64,000 nt of DNA from Marinomonas profundimaris (GTDB taxonomy: Bacteria > Pseudomonadota > Gammaproteobacteria > Pseudomonadales > Marinomonadaceae). Positions 47,268 through 54,964 of the stretch are shown here, in pieces. Position 1 is the stretch's first letter. The number at the start of each line of letters is the position of its first letter. The DNA is taken from the NCBI RefSeq assembly GCF_000508165.1, contig NZ_AYOZ01000045.1, positions 171,759 to 235,758 of the forward strand, given 5' to 3'. The notes beneath the pieces were generated by a model that saw only the letters and a list, made by a program, of their open reading frames with translations, did no database searches and had not been told where the DNA came from. The translations under genes were made by a program, and so were the position numbers.

Positions 47268-48539
47268 ATGTTGAATGCACATTCTATCTTGTCCGTATCA
47301 AAGTATGCCCTCGCGACTGCCGTTGTTTTAGGCAGTGCAAGCATGACCCATGCGGCAGGAACGCTAAATATAGAAAGTTGGCGCAGTGACGACGCAAATA
47401 TCTGGTCTGACGTCATCATCCCCGCTTTCAATAAAAGTCACCCCGACACAAAAGTAAATTTCACCCCCACTCCACCAACGCAATATAACTCTGCATTACA
47501 AGCCAAACTGCAAGCTGGCACTGCGGGAGATTTAATTACTTGCCGCCCTTTTGATACTTCATTAACCCTGTATTCCAATGGTTACCTAGACAAGCTCAAT
47601 GACCTAAAAGGTCTCAGTGAGTTTTCGAGCGTAGCAAAAAGCGCTTGGGTAACCGACGACGGTAAAAATCAATTCTGCTTACCGATGGCATCTGTTATTC
47701 ACGGCTTCATTTACAACAAAGAAATCTTTAAAGAGCTGAATCTTTCGGTGCCGAAAACCCAAGGTGAATTCTTTAAAGTGCTCGACACCATCAAATCTGA
47801 AAGCCGCTACACGCCATTGGTTATGGGCACCGCCGACCAATGGGAAAGCGCAACCATGGGCTTTCAAAACATTGGACCAAATTATTGGAAAGGCGAAGCG
47901 GGTCGTAAAGCATTACTTGAAGGCAAAGCCAAACTGACCGACAAGCCGTATGTCGATACTTGGAAAGAGCTGGCGAAATGGAAGCCGTATCTTGGCCGTG
48001 GTTTTGAAGCACAAAAATACTCCGATTCCCAAAACCTCTTCACACTAGGTCGTGGAGCGATATATCCAGCGGGTTCGTGGGACATTCAAACCTTCAACAA
48101 CCAAGCCGACTTTGAATTTGGGGCTTTCCCACCACTGGTCGCAAAATCTGGTGACACTTGTTATATCAGCGATCACACGGACATTGGGATTGGCATCAAT
48201 GCCAGCTCAAAAAACAAAGCCGCCGCACGTGAATTACTCAACTGGATGGCGAGCCAAGAGTTTGCAGAATTATTCGCGAATGCTGTACCGGGCTTCTTCC
48301 CTTTGTCTAATCACAAAATTTCGATCAAAGACCCTGTCGCTCAAGAATTCATTAGCTGGCGTGACGATTGCGAATCGACGATTCGTAATTCCTACCAGAT
48401 CCTTTCTCGCGGTACGCCTAATTTAGAAAATCAACTTTGGAATGTCAGCGCACAAGTAATCAACGGCACCATGACACCCAAAGCGGCTGCCGAAGAAACT
48501 CAAAAAGGCTTAGAGCAATGGTACGCACCGCAACAATAA
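47268..48539 (+). CDS. Sugar ABC transporter substrate-binding protein (family 1)
   Basis: 423 aa from the ATG at 47268 (CGGAG site nearby). Signal peptide cleaved near THA-AGT (residue 28). Extracellular solute-binding family 1 features include WRSDDANIWSDVIIPAF at the mature start, AGTAGDLITCRPFD and an aromatic-rich C-terminal lobe. It captures an amino sugar or oligosaccharide for the two following permeases. A strong hairpin separates it from the permease genes. Confidence 0.9.
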   Translation: MLNAHSILSVSKYALATAVVLGSASMTHAAGTLNIESWRSDDANIWSDVIIPAFNKSHPDTKVNFTPTPPTQYNSALQAKLQAGTAGDLITCRPFDTSLTLYSNGYLDKLNDLKGLSEFSSVAKSAWVTDDGKNQFCLPMASVIHGFIYNKEIFKELNLSVPKTQGEFFKVLDTIKSESRYTPLVMGTADQWESATMGFQNIGPNYWKGEAGRKALLEGKAKLTDKPYVDTWKELAKWKPYLGRGFEAQKYSDSQNLFTLGRGAIYPAGSWDIQTFNNQADFEFGAFPPLVAKSGDTCYISDHTDIGIGINASSKNKAAARELLNWMASQEFAELFANAVPGFFPLSNHKISIKDPVAQEFISWRDDCESTIRNSYQILSRGTPNLENQLWNVSAQVINGTMTPKAAAEETQKGLEQWYAPQQ

Positions 48540-48552
48540 AATGAGTAATACG

Positions 48553-48574
48553 AGGGAGGACGCACGTCCTCCCT
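48553..48574 (+). other. Intercistronic hairpin after the binding-protein gene
   Basis: Perfect 9-bp GC-rich stem (AGGGAGGAC with its complement) and a 4-nt loop, 13 bp after the stop codon. Only TACTTTG follows, so it is not a full terminator. Hairpins here commonly stabilise the upstream binding-protein mRNA and let it be made in excess of the membrane subunits. Confidence 0.8.
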
Positions 48575-48633
48575 ACTTTGATGATTCAAGACGTGACTAC
48601 TATTGATACCGTACGATTATTCGAGACAGCGTT

Positions 48634-49569
48634 ATGATCCAACCCAAACACCAAGATGAAAAAAAGCCTTTTCCTTGGCACCTTATTGTTTTTCTGACGC
48701 CAGCACTGCTGATTTACGGCACGTTTAGCGTTTATCCTTTGCTCGACACGCTATTTTTAAGCTTGTTTGGTACTCAACAAGGACAAAGCACCTTTGTTGG
48801 GTTGCAGAACTTCATCACCCTAGTCACAGACGACAATTGGTCTCAGGCTTTTTGGAATGCCTTGATTAACAATTTTAAGTTTTTCGCCATTCATATGCTG
48901 ATCCAGAACCCTATTGGGCTCTTGCTTGCCGTCTTATTGAGCTCACCAAAACTGCGCTTGTCTGGCACGTATCGCACCTTAATTTTCATGCCTACCATGT
49001 TATCTGTGGTGATCATTGGCTTTGTTTGGCAACTACTTCTCAGCCCTATTTGGGGTATTTCGGAAAACTTCCTCTATAGCATTGGCCTTGGCCATTACTT
49101 TGATGCGTGGTTAGGCAAGGAAGGCAGCGCCTTAATTACTCTCAGCTTTATTTCAGTTTGGCAGTTTGTGGGCATCCCAATGATGTTGATTTACGCCACT
49201 TTACTGAACATACCTGACGACATTGTCGACGCAGGCGTGGTGGATGGCGCCAACCCTTTACAGACTTTTTGGTACATTAAATTACCATTGATCTTACCAA
49301 CCATTGCCATGGTATCGATATTGACCTTTGTGGCGAACTTCAATGCATTCGAATTGATCTACGCGGTAAAAGGCGCCTTGGCAGGGCCAAACTTTTCAAC
49401 GGATTTAATGGGAACCTTCTTCTACCGAACCTTCTTTGGATTCCAGCTACAACAAGGCAGTGCCAGCATGGGCGCCGCGGTTGCCACACTGATGTTTTTG
49501 ATTATTTTAGTGGGCGTTATGTTGTTCCTTTTCTTTATTCAACGTCGCATTCAGCGATTCCAATTTTAA
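48634..49569 (+). CDS. Sugar ABC transporter permease (MalF-like)
   Basis: 311 aa with six hydrophobic segments and the CUT1 EAA loop near residue 195 (DIVDAGVVDGANPLQTFWYIKLPLI). Inner-membrane channel subunit; pairs with the next permease seven bases downstream. A 94-bp spacer with a hairpin separates it from the binding protein gene. Confidence 0.9.
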   Translation: MIQPKHQDEKKPFPWHLIVFLTPALLIYGTFSVYPLLDTLFLSLFGTQQGQSTFVGLQNFITLVTDDNWSQAFWNALINNFKFFAIHMLIQNPIGLLLAVLLSSPKLRLSGTYRTLIFMPTMLSVVIIGFVWQLLLSPIWGISENFLYSIGLGHYFDAWLGKEGSALITLSFISVWQFVGIPMMLIYATLLNIPDDIVDAGVVDGANPLQTFWYIKLPLILPTIAMVSILTFVANFNAFELIYAVKGALAGPNFSTDLMGTFFYRTFFGFQLQQGSASMGAAVATLMFLIILVGVMLFLFFIQRRIQRFQF

Positions 49570-49575
49570 GGAGGC

Positions 49576-50439
49576 ATGATGACGTTTCTAAAGGGCTTTT
49601 TACCCTCATCGCCACGCCATGTTTCAAAAAGTGTCACAGTGCATGCGATTTTATTGGCTTATACCGTGATTGCGCTGTTTCCCATAATCATCGTGATCAT
49701 CAATGCATTTAAAACTCGAAAAGCCATTTTCAAAGACCCTTTGGGCTTACCTGACAGCGACTCTTTTACCCTAGCGGGTTTCCAAGAAGTGTTGCTACGC
49801 TCTGACTTTGGCTTGTATTCATGGAACAGTTTAGTGGTCACGCTGATTGCCGTTGGGTTGGTTTTATTACTGGGCGCCATGGCAGCTTGGGCATTAACCG
49901 AATACAAGTTTCGCGGCAATTTCATTATCACCTTCTTATTCGCCATGGGCATCATGATTCCAATTCGACTCGGTACTGTGAGCATTCTTAGCTTGATGGT
50001 CGAGCTCAACCTCGCCAACACACTCACCGCTTTGGTTTTAGTGTATATCGCGCAAGGTTTGCCACTCGCTGTGTACATATTGTCGGAATTTGTTCGCACT
50101 ATTCCGAAAGAGCTGACGGAAGCCGCGCGATGCGATGCGGTAAGCGAATACAAAATTTTCTTCTGCATCATCTTGCCACTTCTAAAACCCGCCATGGCCA
50201 CTGTGGCGGTGTTTACCATGATTCCTATTTGGAATGATTTATGGTTTCCGCTGATTCTGGCACCGGGAGAAGACACTCGCACCATTACCTTAGGCGTTCA
50301 GCAATTTGTTGGCCAATACGTGACGAACTGGAACTCAGTACTGTCTGCGCTCACTTTAGCCATTGTGCCAGTACTGATTCTCTACACGATCTTCTCAAGA
50401 CAATTGATCCGCGGCTTAACCAGCGGAGCGGTCAAATAA
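49576..50439 (+). CDS. Sugar ABC transporter permease (MalG-like)
   Basis: 287 aa, six hydrophobic segments, EAA loop PKELTEAARCDAVSEYKIFFCIILPLL near residue 178. A perfect AAGGAGG ribosome-binding site overlaps the end of the previous gene; the second ATG at 49579 is better spaced from it, so the true start may be one codon later. Confidence 0.9.
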   Translation: MMTFLKGFLPSSPRHVSKSVTVHAILLAYTVIALFPIIIVIINAFKTRKAIFKDPLGLPDSDSFTLAGFQEVLLRSDFGLYSWNSLVVTLIAVGLVLLLGAMAAWALTEYKFRGNFIITFLFAMGIMIPIRLGTVSILSLMVELNLANTLTALVLVYIAQGLPLAVYILSEFVRTIPKELTEAARCDAVSEYKIFFCIILPLLKPAMATVAVFTMIPIWNDLWFPLILAPGEDTRTITLGVQQFVGQYVTNWNSVLSALTLAIVPVLILYTIFSRQLIRGLTSGAVK

Positions 50440-50476
50440 ATTTAACTTTTGTATTTCGACCCTTGGGGACTGAATA

Positions 50477-51574
50477 ATGGCAAGTGTAAAACTCAATAAC
50501 ATTAAAAAACGTTTTGGCGATGTGGATGTATTGCATGGTATTGATCTCGACATCAAAGACGGTGAATTCGTTGTGCTGATCGGTGAATCTGGCTGCGGTA
50601 AATCCACCTTATTACGTTTACTTTCTGGCTTGGAAGACATAACAGAAGGCGACTTATACATCGATGAAGAACGCGTCAATGGCCGCTCGCCAGCGAAGCG
50701 CGGCATCGCCATGGTGTTTCAATCCTACGCGTTATACCCGCACATGAACGTGTTTAAAAACATGGCATTCGGGTTGAAAATTGCCGGTAAAGACAAAGCC
50801 TTTGTGAAAAACAAAGTCATTGAGGCCGCAAAAAAATTAAAAATAGACCATTTGCTTGAGCGTTTGCCTCGAGAATTATCGGGTGGTCAACGTCAACGCG
50901 TGGCCATTGGTCGTGCGATTGTGCGTGACCCAAAAGTTTTCTTATTTGATGAGCCCTTGTCGAATCTTGATGCATCGCTTCGTGTACAAACGCGCGTCGA
51001 ACTTGGCAAGCTGCACCAAGAGCTCAAAGCCACGGTAATTTATGTCACCCACGACCAAGTTGAAGCCATGACATTGGGCGATAAAATCGTCGTCATGAAC
51101 AAGGGTCGAGTTGAACAAGTCGGTTCGCCTTTGCATTTGTATCATCACCCTAAAACGCAATTTGTCGCCGGCTTTATTGGCTCACCTAAAATGAACTTTC
51201 TCTCCGCCAAAATCACAGAAGTAGGCACGGAGAATACACAAATTGTGTTAGAATCCGGCCGCGTAATTTCTGTCGCCGTAGACACTTCAGGATTCGAAAA
51301 AGGCGCAACCGTTCAACTGGGATTGCGCCCTGAGCACATATCGTTACGCTGTGACACCAATACCGTAGAAGGCAAAATCACGTTAATTGAACACCTTGGC
51401 GAGCAATCTTATTTGTATGTCGACATTCCGCAGGAAGGTGAATTAGTGCTTAAAGTCGATGGTGATAACCAATATCACGCCGGCGACAACGTGACCTTCG
51501 GCATAAAACCAAACCGCCTGTATTTGTTTGCTAAAGATGGTGACGCCTTACCGAGGATTACAGCCAGCTCATAA
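50477..51574 (+). CDS. Sugar ABC transporter ATP-binding protein (MsmK/UgpC family)
   Basis: 365 aa. Walker A GESGCGKSTLL near residue 36, Q-loop VFQSYALYPHM, signature LSGGQRQRVAIGRAI, Walker B VFLFDEPLSNLD, H-loop VTHDQ, and a C-terminal TOBE/OB regulatory domain (GLRPEHISL). It energises the two preceding permeases. Such ATPases sometimes serve several sugar importers. Confidence 0.93.
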   Translation: MASVKLNNIKKRFGDVDVLHGIDLDIKDGEFVVLIGESGCGKSTLLRLLSGLEDITEGDLYIDEERVNGRSPAKRGIAMVFQSYALYPHMNVFKNMAFGLKIAGKDKAFVKNKVIEAAKKLKIDHLLERLPRELSGGQRQRVAIGRAIVRDPKVFLFDEPLSNLDASLRVQTRVELGKLHQELKATVIYVTHDQVEAMTLGDKIVVMNKGRVEQVGSPLHLYHHPKTQFVAGFIGSPKMNFLSAKITEVGTENTQIVLESGRVISVAVDTSGFEKGATVQLGLRPEHISLRCDTNTVEGKITLIEHLGEQSYLYVDIPQEGELVLKVDGDNQYHAGDNVTFGIKPNRLYLFAKDGDALPRITASS

Positions 51575-51638
51575 ACAGCAAAGCGCCCTGCGGGGAGAAG
51601 ATTAAGACGACATGGGGAACATCCCCTTAGGATAAAAA

Positions 51639-52394
51639 ATGAGTCAGAATCGGGTTAATACACTTTTTGGTGCGCCTGATACCTTGCGAGAAAAAGGCAT
51701 CCCACTTTACATACAAGTAAAGAAATCCATTCTATCGGCCATTGCGGAAGGCCGTGTTACAGGCGGAGACACCTTACCGCCAGAACGCGATCTTGCAACC
51801 TATTTGGATGTCTCTCGAGTCACGGTTCGACGTGCCATTGATGAACTTATTAAAGACGAAGTGCTAACCCAACGCCAAGGCGCTGGAACCTTTGTGAGCG
51901 AGCGTGTTGAGCAACCATTGAACCATTTGCGTAGCTTTACCGAAGTCATGGAAGCGCGCGGCAAGACCATCACCTCCAAGTGGTTAGACCGTTCGCTGGG
52001 CATGCCTCATGAAGAAGAATGCAAAGCACTAAAACTCGCACCAGACCAAGAAGTGGTGCGTTTTTACCGTTTGCGTTTTGCTGATGGCAAACCCATGGCA
52101 TTAGAGTTAGCGACTATTCCAAGTTGCTATATTATCAATCCCTTCGCGATGGAAGGCTCTCTTTACGATTTATTGGAGCAACAAGGTTGTCGCCCTGTTC
52201 GCGCCTTACAGCGGCTTCGCGCCGTGAGCATTGACGAACAACGAGCCAATTTATTAGACATTCCGCAACTCAGCGCCGCATTATACATAGAACGAACCGG
52301 AATTAATCACGAAGGCACACACGTTGAATTTACACGTTCGTGGTTTCCTGGAGATTCCTATGACTTTGTTGCGGAGATCCGCGATACACTTTAA
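51639..52394 (+). CDS. GntR family transcriptional regulator, HutC/UTRA type
   Basis: 251 aa. N-terminal winged helix (PLYIQVKKSILSAIAEGRV, then LPPERDLATYLDVSRVTVRRAIDEL) about residues 20-90 and a UTRA ligand-binding domain after 100. This class includes NagR/DasR repressors that respond to GlcN6P or GlcNAc6P, so it probably controls both divergent nag/transporter units. The spacer before it holds a GGGG-AACAT-CCCC dyad (51614-51626). Confidence 0.88.
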   Translation: MSQNRVNTLFGAPDTLREKGIPLYIQVKKSILSAIAEGRVTGGDTLPPERDLATYLDVSRVTVRRAIDELIKDEVLTQRQGAGTFVSERVEQPLNHLRSFTEVMEARGKTITSKWLDRSLGMPHEEECKALKLAPDQEVVRFYRLRFADGKPMALELATIPSCYIINPFAMEGSLYDLLEQQGCRPVRALQRLRAVSIDEQRANLLDIPQLSAALYIERTGINHEGTHVEFTRSWFPGDSYDFVAEIRDTL

Positions 52395-52538
52395 TAGTAC
52401 TTACACAAAAACCATTAAATTCGAAAAAAACAGCCAAGAAAACAAACCCTTCTTAGCCTTAAATCAGACAATACTTAATATGAATAAAAGCCGCGAAAAA
52501 CAGTAAAAACACAAAAATTAGCCAAAATCAGATACAAA

Positions 52539-52563
52539 AAAGCCGAACACTGGGTTCGGCTTT
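52539..52563 (-). terminator. Terminator of the former tRNA-Val gene (also downstream of gntR)
   Basis: 10-bp stem (52539-52548 with 52554-52563) and a 5-nt loop. On the minus strand it is followed by six T, which fits termination of leftward tRNA transcription 60 nt after the CCA end. On the plus strand only three T follow, so it may also end the GntR transcript weakly. The 140 bp between gntR and this hairpin show nothing else. Confidence 0.8.
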
Positions 52564-52624
52564 CGTAACTTACGCTCTCTAATTCAGGAAAGTAGTAAGT
52601 GTAACTTTTATGTTTTAAAAAGAG

Positions 52625-52672
52625 TGGTAGGACTAAGCAGATTCGAACTGCTGACCTCTACCATGTCAAGGT
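52625..52672 (-). other. 3' fragment of tRNA-Val(GAC): attachment-site scar of an integrated element
   Basis: On the minus strand this reads from the anticodon loop (TTGACAT, anticodon GAC) through a complete T-arm (AGCAG-TTCGAAT-CTGCT), the 3' acceptor strand TAGTCCT, discriminator A and encoded CCA. The anticodon stem 3' side GGTAG has no matching CTACC beyond two C, and no AGGACTA acceptor partner exists upstream. The gene is thus cut in the anticodon stem. The missing 5' side faces higher coordinates, so the inserted element extends to the right. Confidence 0.85.
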
Positions 52673-52745
52673 TACTCTGAATATTCTCTTACATGGCGTT
52701 CAACGACTTTATATAACGTATTCAATACCTTAGTAAACTCACATC

Positions 52746-52955
52746 CTTTGAATCAAAGCAATATAAGGCAATAAAACTCTATATCAGGGGATTTTGGCCC
52801 ATTTTGATCCCATCTTGGCCCATGACCTCTACACTTCGAATCAAAGCATCTCAAATTAGCCTATACCTTAAAAGCAAAAATCCCCATAAATACATGATTT
52901 CAATTGCTTTGAATCAAAGCATACTTTTGGACATTTTTTTGACTTTGATTCGAAG
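52746..52955. repeat. Array of four 13-bp palindromes (CTTTGAATCAAAG family)
   Basis: Copies at 52746-52758, 52834-52846, 52907-52919 and 52943-52955. Copies one and three are perfect (CTTTGA-A-TCAAAG); copy two is CTTCGAATCAAAG and copy four is its exact reverse complement. Start-to-start distances are 88, 73 and 36 bp. Confidence 0.85.
52794..52823. repeat. TTGGCCCAT direct repeat, two copies 21 bp apart
   Basis: TTGGCCCAT at 52794-52802 and 52815-52823. The 21-bp distance is two helical turns, so a protein could bind both on one face. Arm-type sites for a tyrosine recombinase are a reasonable guess. Confidence 0.55.
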
Positions 52956-52999
52956 TAAAATAGAGCTTTATAGCATTAAAAGCTTATCCCATCATAAGA

Positions 53000-53106
53000 G
53001 GTCTACAAAAAAACACCTTAAACGTAATGTTTTGTAGACCTAAATCTTGTCTACTTAACTCATTAGGTCTACAATTTAACACCAATAAAGTAATAATTCG
53101 TAGACC
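53000..53106. promoter_or_regulatory. Twin operator-like inverted repeats upstream of abiE
   Basis: IR1: GGTCTACAAAA (53000-53010) and its perfect complement (53030-53040). IR2: GGTCTAC (53066-53072) and GTAGACC (53100-53106). Both span exactly 41 bp and are offset by 66 bp; a further GTCTAC half-site lies at 53049. IR2 ends three bases before the antitoxin start codon. AbiEi antitoxins are known to bind paired inverted repeats at their own promoter. Confidence 0.75.
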
Positions 53107-53109
53107 ATT

Positions 53110-53634
53110 ATGAGAAAAAAAGAAAAATTACTGTCCGCACTATCTCATGCTACTAAAGCCGGTGGAGGTGTTCATACGGCTACGGAGATAGCATTTATGC
53201 TAGGCGAAAAACATACACCTGCTTTTACAAAGTTTCTTACAGATTGCGTACGAAAAGGTGTGTTACGAAGAGTTGCAGCGGGTATTTTTGAAAGTACCAT
53301 TACTCCTCCAGATGGATCCACGGCAATTTACAAGGTTGTAAATAAGCTCAGAGGAGACGTACTTAACTATATCAGCCTAGAGAGCCAACTTAGCTATACA
53401 GGCGATATTTCACAAATTGTTATGGACAGACTCACTGTGATGACAAAAGGTAGAAGTGGTATTTTTCCGACACCTTATGGCCTCATTGAGTTTACACATA
53501 CAAAAAAAACGATCGAGACAATCGCTCCTAATATTTATTTCGATTCAGATATAAAAATGTATCGGGCCAAAACAACCCAAGCTCTTATTGATTTAAAAAA
53601 CTGTAATCGAAATCTGCACATGCTGGAGGCATAA
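53110..53634 (+). CDS. abiEi: AbiEi antitoxin, type IV toxin-antitoxin system
   Basis: 174 aa. N-terminal winged helix-turn-helix (TATEIAFMLGEKHTPAFTKFL, then GVLRRVAAGIFES) followed by the AbiEi C-terminal domain (ISLESQLSYTGDISQ). AbiEi represses the operon and counteracts the nucleotidyltransferase without direct binding. No clear ribosome-binding site precedes the ATG, because IR2 occupies that space; the message may be translated from a very short leader. One base separates it from the toxin gene. Confidence 0.88.
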   Translation: MRKKEKLLSALSHATKAGGGVHTATEIAFMLGEKHTPAFTKFLTDCVRKGVLRRVAAGIFESTITPPDGSTAIYKVVNKLRGDVLNYISLESQLSYTGDISQIVMDRLTVMTKGRSGIFPTPYGLIEFTHTKKTIETIAPNIYFDSDIKMYRAKTTQALIDLKNCNRNLHMLEA

Positions 53635-53635
53635 C

Positions 53636-54526
53636 ATGCTAAAAGAAGTCATAAAGCAAATTGTTAACACCAATCCTGAGTATGCAGGGATAACACCTGT
53701 TATAGAAAAAGAAATATTGCACCATGATATTATGGCGGTCATGGTAAAACAGGGGGTTATGCAATCACTGACTTTTATTGGCGGCACATCACTTCGCTTA
53801 TGTCACAACAGCTCTCGATTGTCTGAGGATTTAGACTTTAATGGAGGGCATGACTTTAAACCTGATGATTTTGATGGTCTGGAAGTCGAGATTCAAAAGT
53901 ACATACAAAAAAAATATGAAACAGAAGTCTGGGTAAATAAGCCGAACCAAGACAAACAAGGAGACACATCTTCTTGGAAAATTAGTATCGAAAAAGAAGC
54001 CAACCGCCCTGATCTACCACGTCAAAAAATGCATATCGACATTTGTGCTATCCCTTCTTTCGACATTGAGAGAAGACCACTGATAAATCATTACGATGTC
54101 GTCGTTCCAACAGAAGGACTTTTGATCCCAGTACAGTCGTTAGAAGAAACCTTGGCAGATAAATTCATTGCTCTAGCATACCGTTCCAGACGTATTAAAC
54201 CTCGTGATGTTTGGGATATTCTTTGGATCAAGCAAAGAGGTATTGACGTATCCATAGAGCTGATCAGCAAAAAACTTGCAGCAAGAGAAAAAACAAAATC
54301 TCACCTCATAGAATCGCTTAGCCTTCAGGTCGAAAAATTACTCAACGAAGAAGAGGTAAAAGCCGACTTCAACAACGAAATGAGCCGTTTCATTCCAAGC
54401 CAAATTAAAGCTCGAACAATTGATAACCCAGAATATTGGCAATACGTGCAACTTGAAATTAAAAGCATGACAGACCTGATACTCAAACCTGATTTACAGA
54501 CAAAGAAATTTGATATGGGACTTTAA
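53636..54526 (+). CDS. abiEii: AbiEii toxin, nucleotidyltransferase
   Basis: 296 aa. The DUF1814 nucleotidyltransferase signature is FIGGTSLRLCHNSSRLSEDLDF near residue 46 (GGTxLR and SxDxD), followed by a lysine-rich region and ETLADKFIALAYRSRRIKPRDVWDILW. Toxins of this family halt growth by transferring nucleotides, in related enzymes to tRNA 3' ends, and abort phage infection. Frame and motifs are intact. Confidence 0.9.
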   Translation: MLKEVIKQIVNTNPEYAGITPVIEKEILHHDIMAVMVKQGVMQSLTFIGGTSLRLCHNSSRLSEDLDFNGGHDFKPDDFDGLEVEIQKYIQKKYETEVWVNKPNQDKQGDTSSWKISIEKEANRPDLPRQKMHIDICAIPSFDIERRPLINHYDVVVPTEGLLIPVQSLEETLADKFIALAYRSRRIKPRDVWDILWIKQRGIDVSIELISKKLAAREKTKSHLIESLSLQVEKLLNEEEVKADFNNEMSRFIPSQIKARTIDNPEYWQYVQLEIKSMTDLILKPDLQTKKFDMGL

Positions 54527-54570
54527 ACGCCGAAAAAAGAAACTCTTAAGTTGCCTTAAATAAAAATAGC

Positions 54571-54611
54571 AACTAATATGTTTCTATATATTAAAAAACA
54601 ACTTATTAGTT
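54571..54611. promoter_or_regulatory. Operator-like inverted repeat upstream of hipB
   Basis: AACTAATA (54571-54578) and TATTAGTT (54604-54611) are perfect complements, 25 nt apart, ending five bases before the hipB start codon. This is where HipB-type antitoxins bind to repress their own operon. Confidence 0.55.
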
Positions 54612-54616
54612 TCCTT

Positions 54617-54964
54617 ATGATAAACCTACTACAGCAAATCAAACATCGCCGTTTAGCACTGAAACTCAAGCAGAATGACATGCTAATGCGTGTTGGCATT
54701 TCTAGGCAGCAGTACCAACGGCTTGAAGCAAAAGGCAATCCAAGACTCGATACGCTTGAACTGATTGCCAAGGGTCTCAATAGCGACGTCATGCTGATTC
54801 CAAAAGAAAAGCTGAATGCTGTTTTAGCTGTTCTTGAAAGTGGTGGTAACAACGCATCTTTCCCGCACAAACAGCCTGATCATTCTGATGAACAAAAAAA
54901 ACTATCGGATGATCCATGGAAAGGGTTATTAGAAGATGGAGACGAAAATGACAACAGAAATTAG
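54617..54964 (+). CDS. hipB: HipB-like antitoxin, XRE helix-turn-helix
   Basis: 115 aa from ATG 54617 (an upstream ATG at 54578 lies in the operator). XRE domain, residues 5-60: ALKLKQNDMLMRVGISRQQYQRLEAKGNPRLDTLELIA. The C-terminal tail is hydrophilic and acidic (KLSDDPWKGLLEDGDEND), as expected of a part that contacts the kinase. The stop lies within the hipA start region. Confidence 0.87.
   Translation: MINLLQQIKHRRLALKLKQNDMLMRVGISRQQYQRLEAKGNPRLDTLELIAKGLNSDVMLIPKEKLNAVLAVLESGGNNASFPHKQPDHSDEQKKLSDDPWKGLLEDGDENDNRN

Larger units (their letters stand above)
52673..53109. other. Non-coding island edge with integrase/excision-type repeats
   Basis: 437 bp between the tRNA scar and the AbiE operon. 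It holds four 13-bp palindromes, a 9-bp direct repeat spaced by 21 bp and the two AbiE-type inverted repeats. No integrase or other gene is present, though a 77-codon low-complexity frame is open here. Such arrays are typical of attachment-site arms in integrative elements. Confidence 0.6.

Noticed and set aside
52625..52672. A complete functional tRNA-Val gene
   Set aside because: No D-arm, no 5' acceptor strand complementary to TAGTCCT and a broken anticodon stem; only the 3' portion is there.
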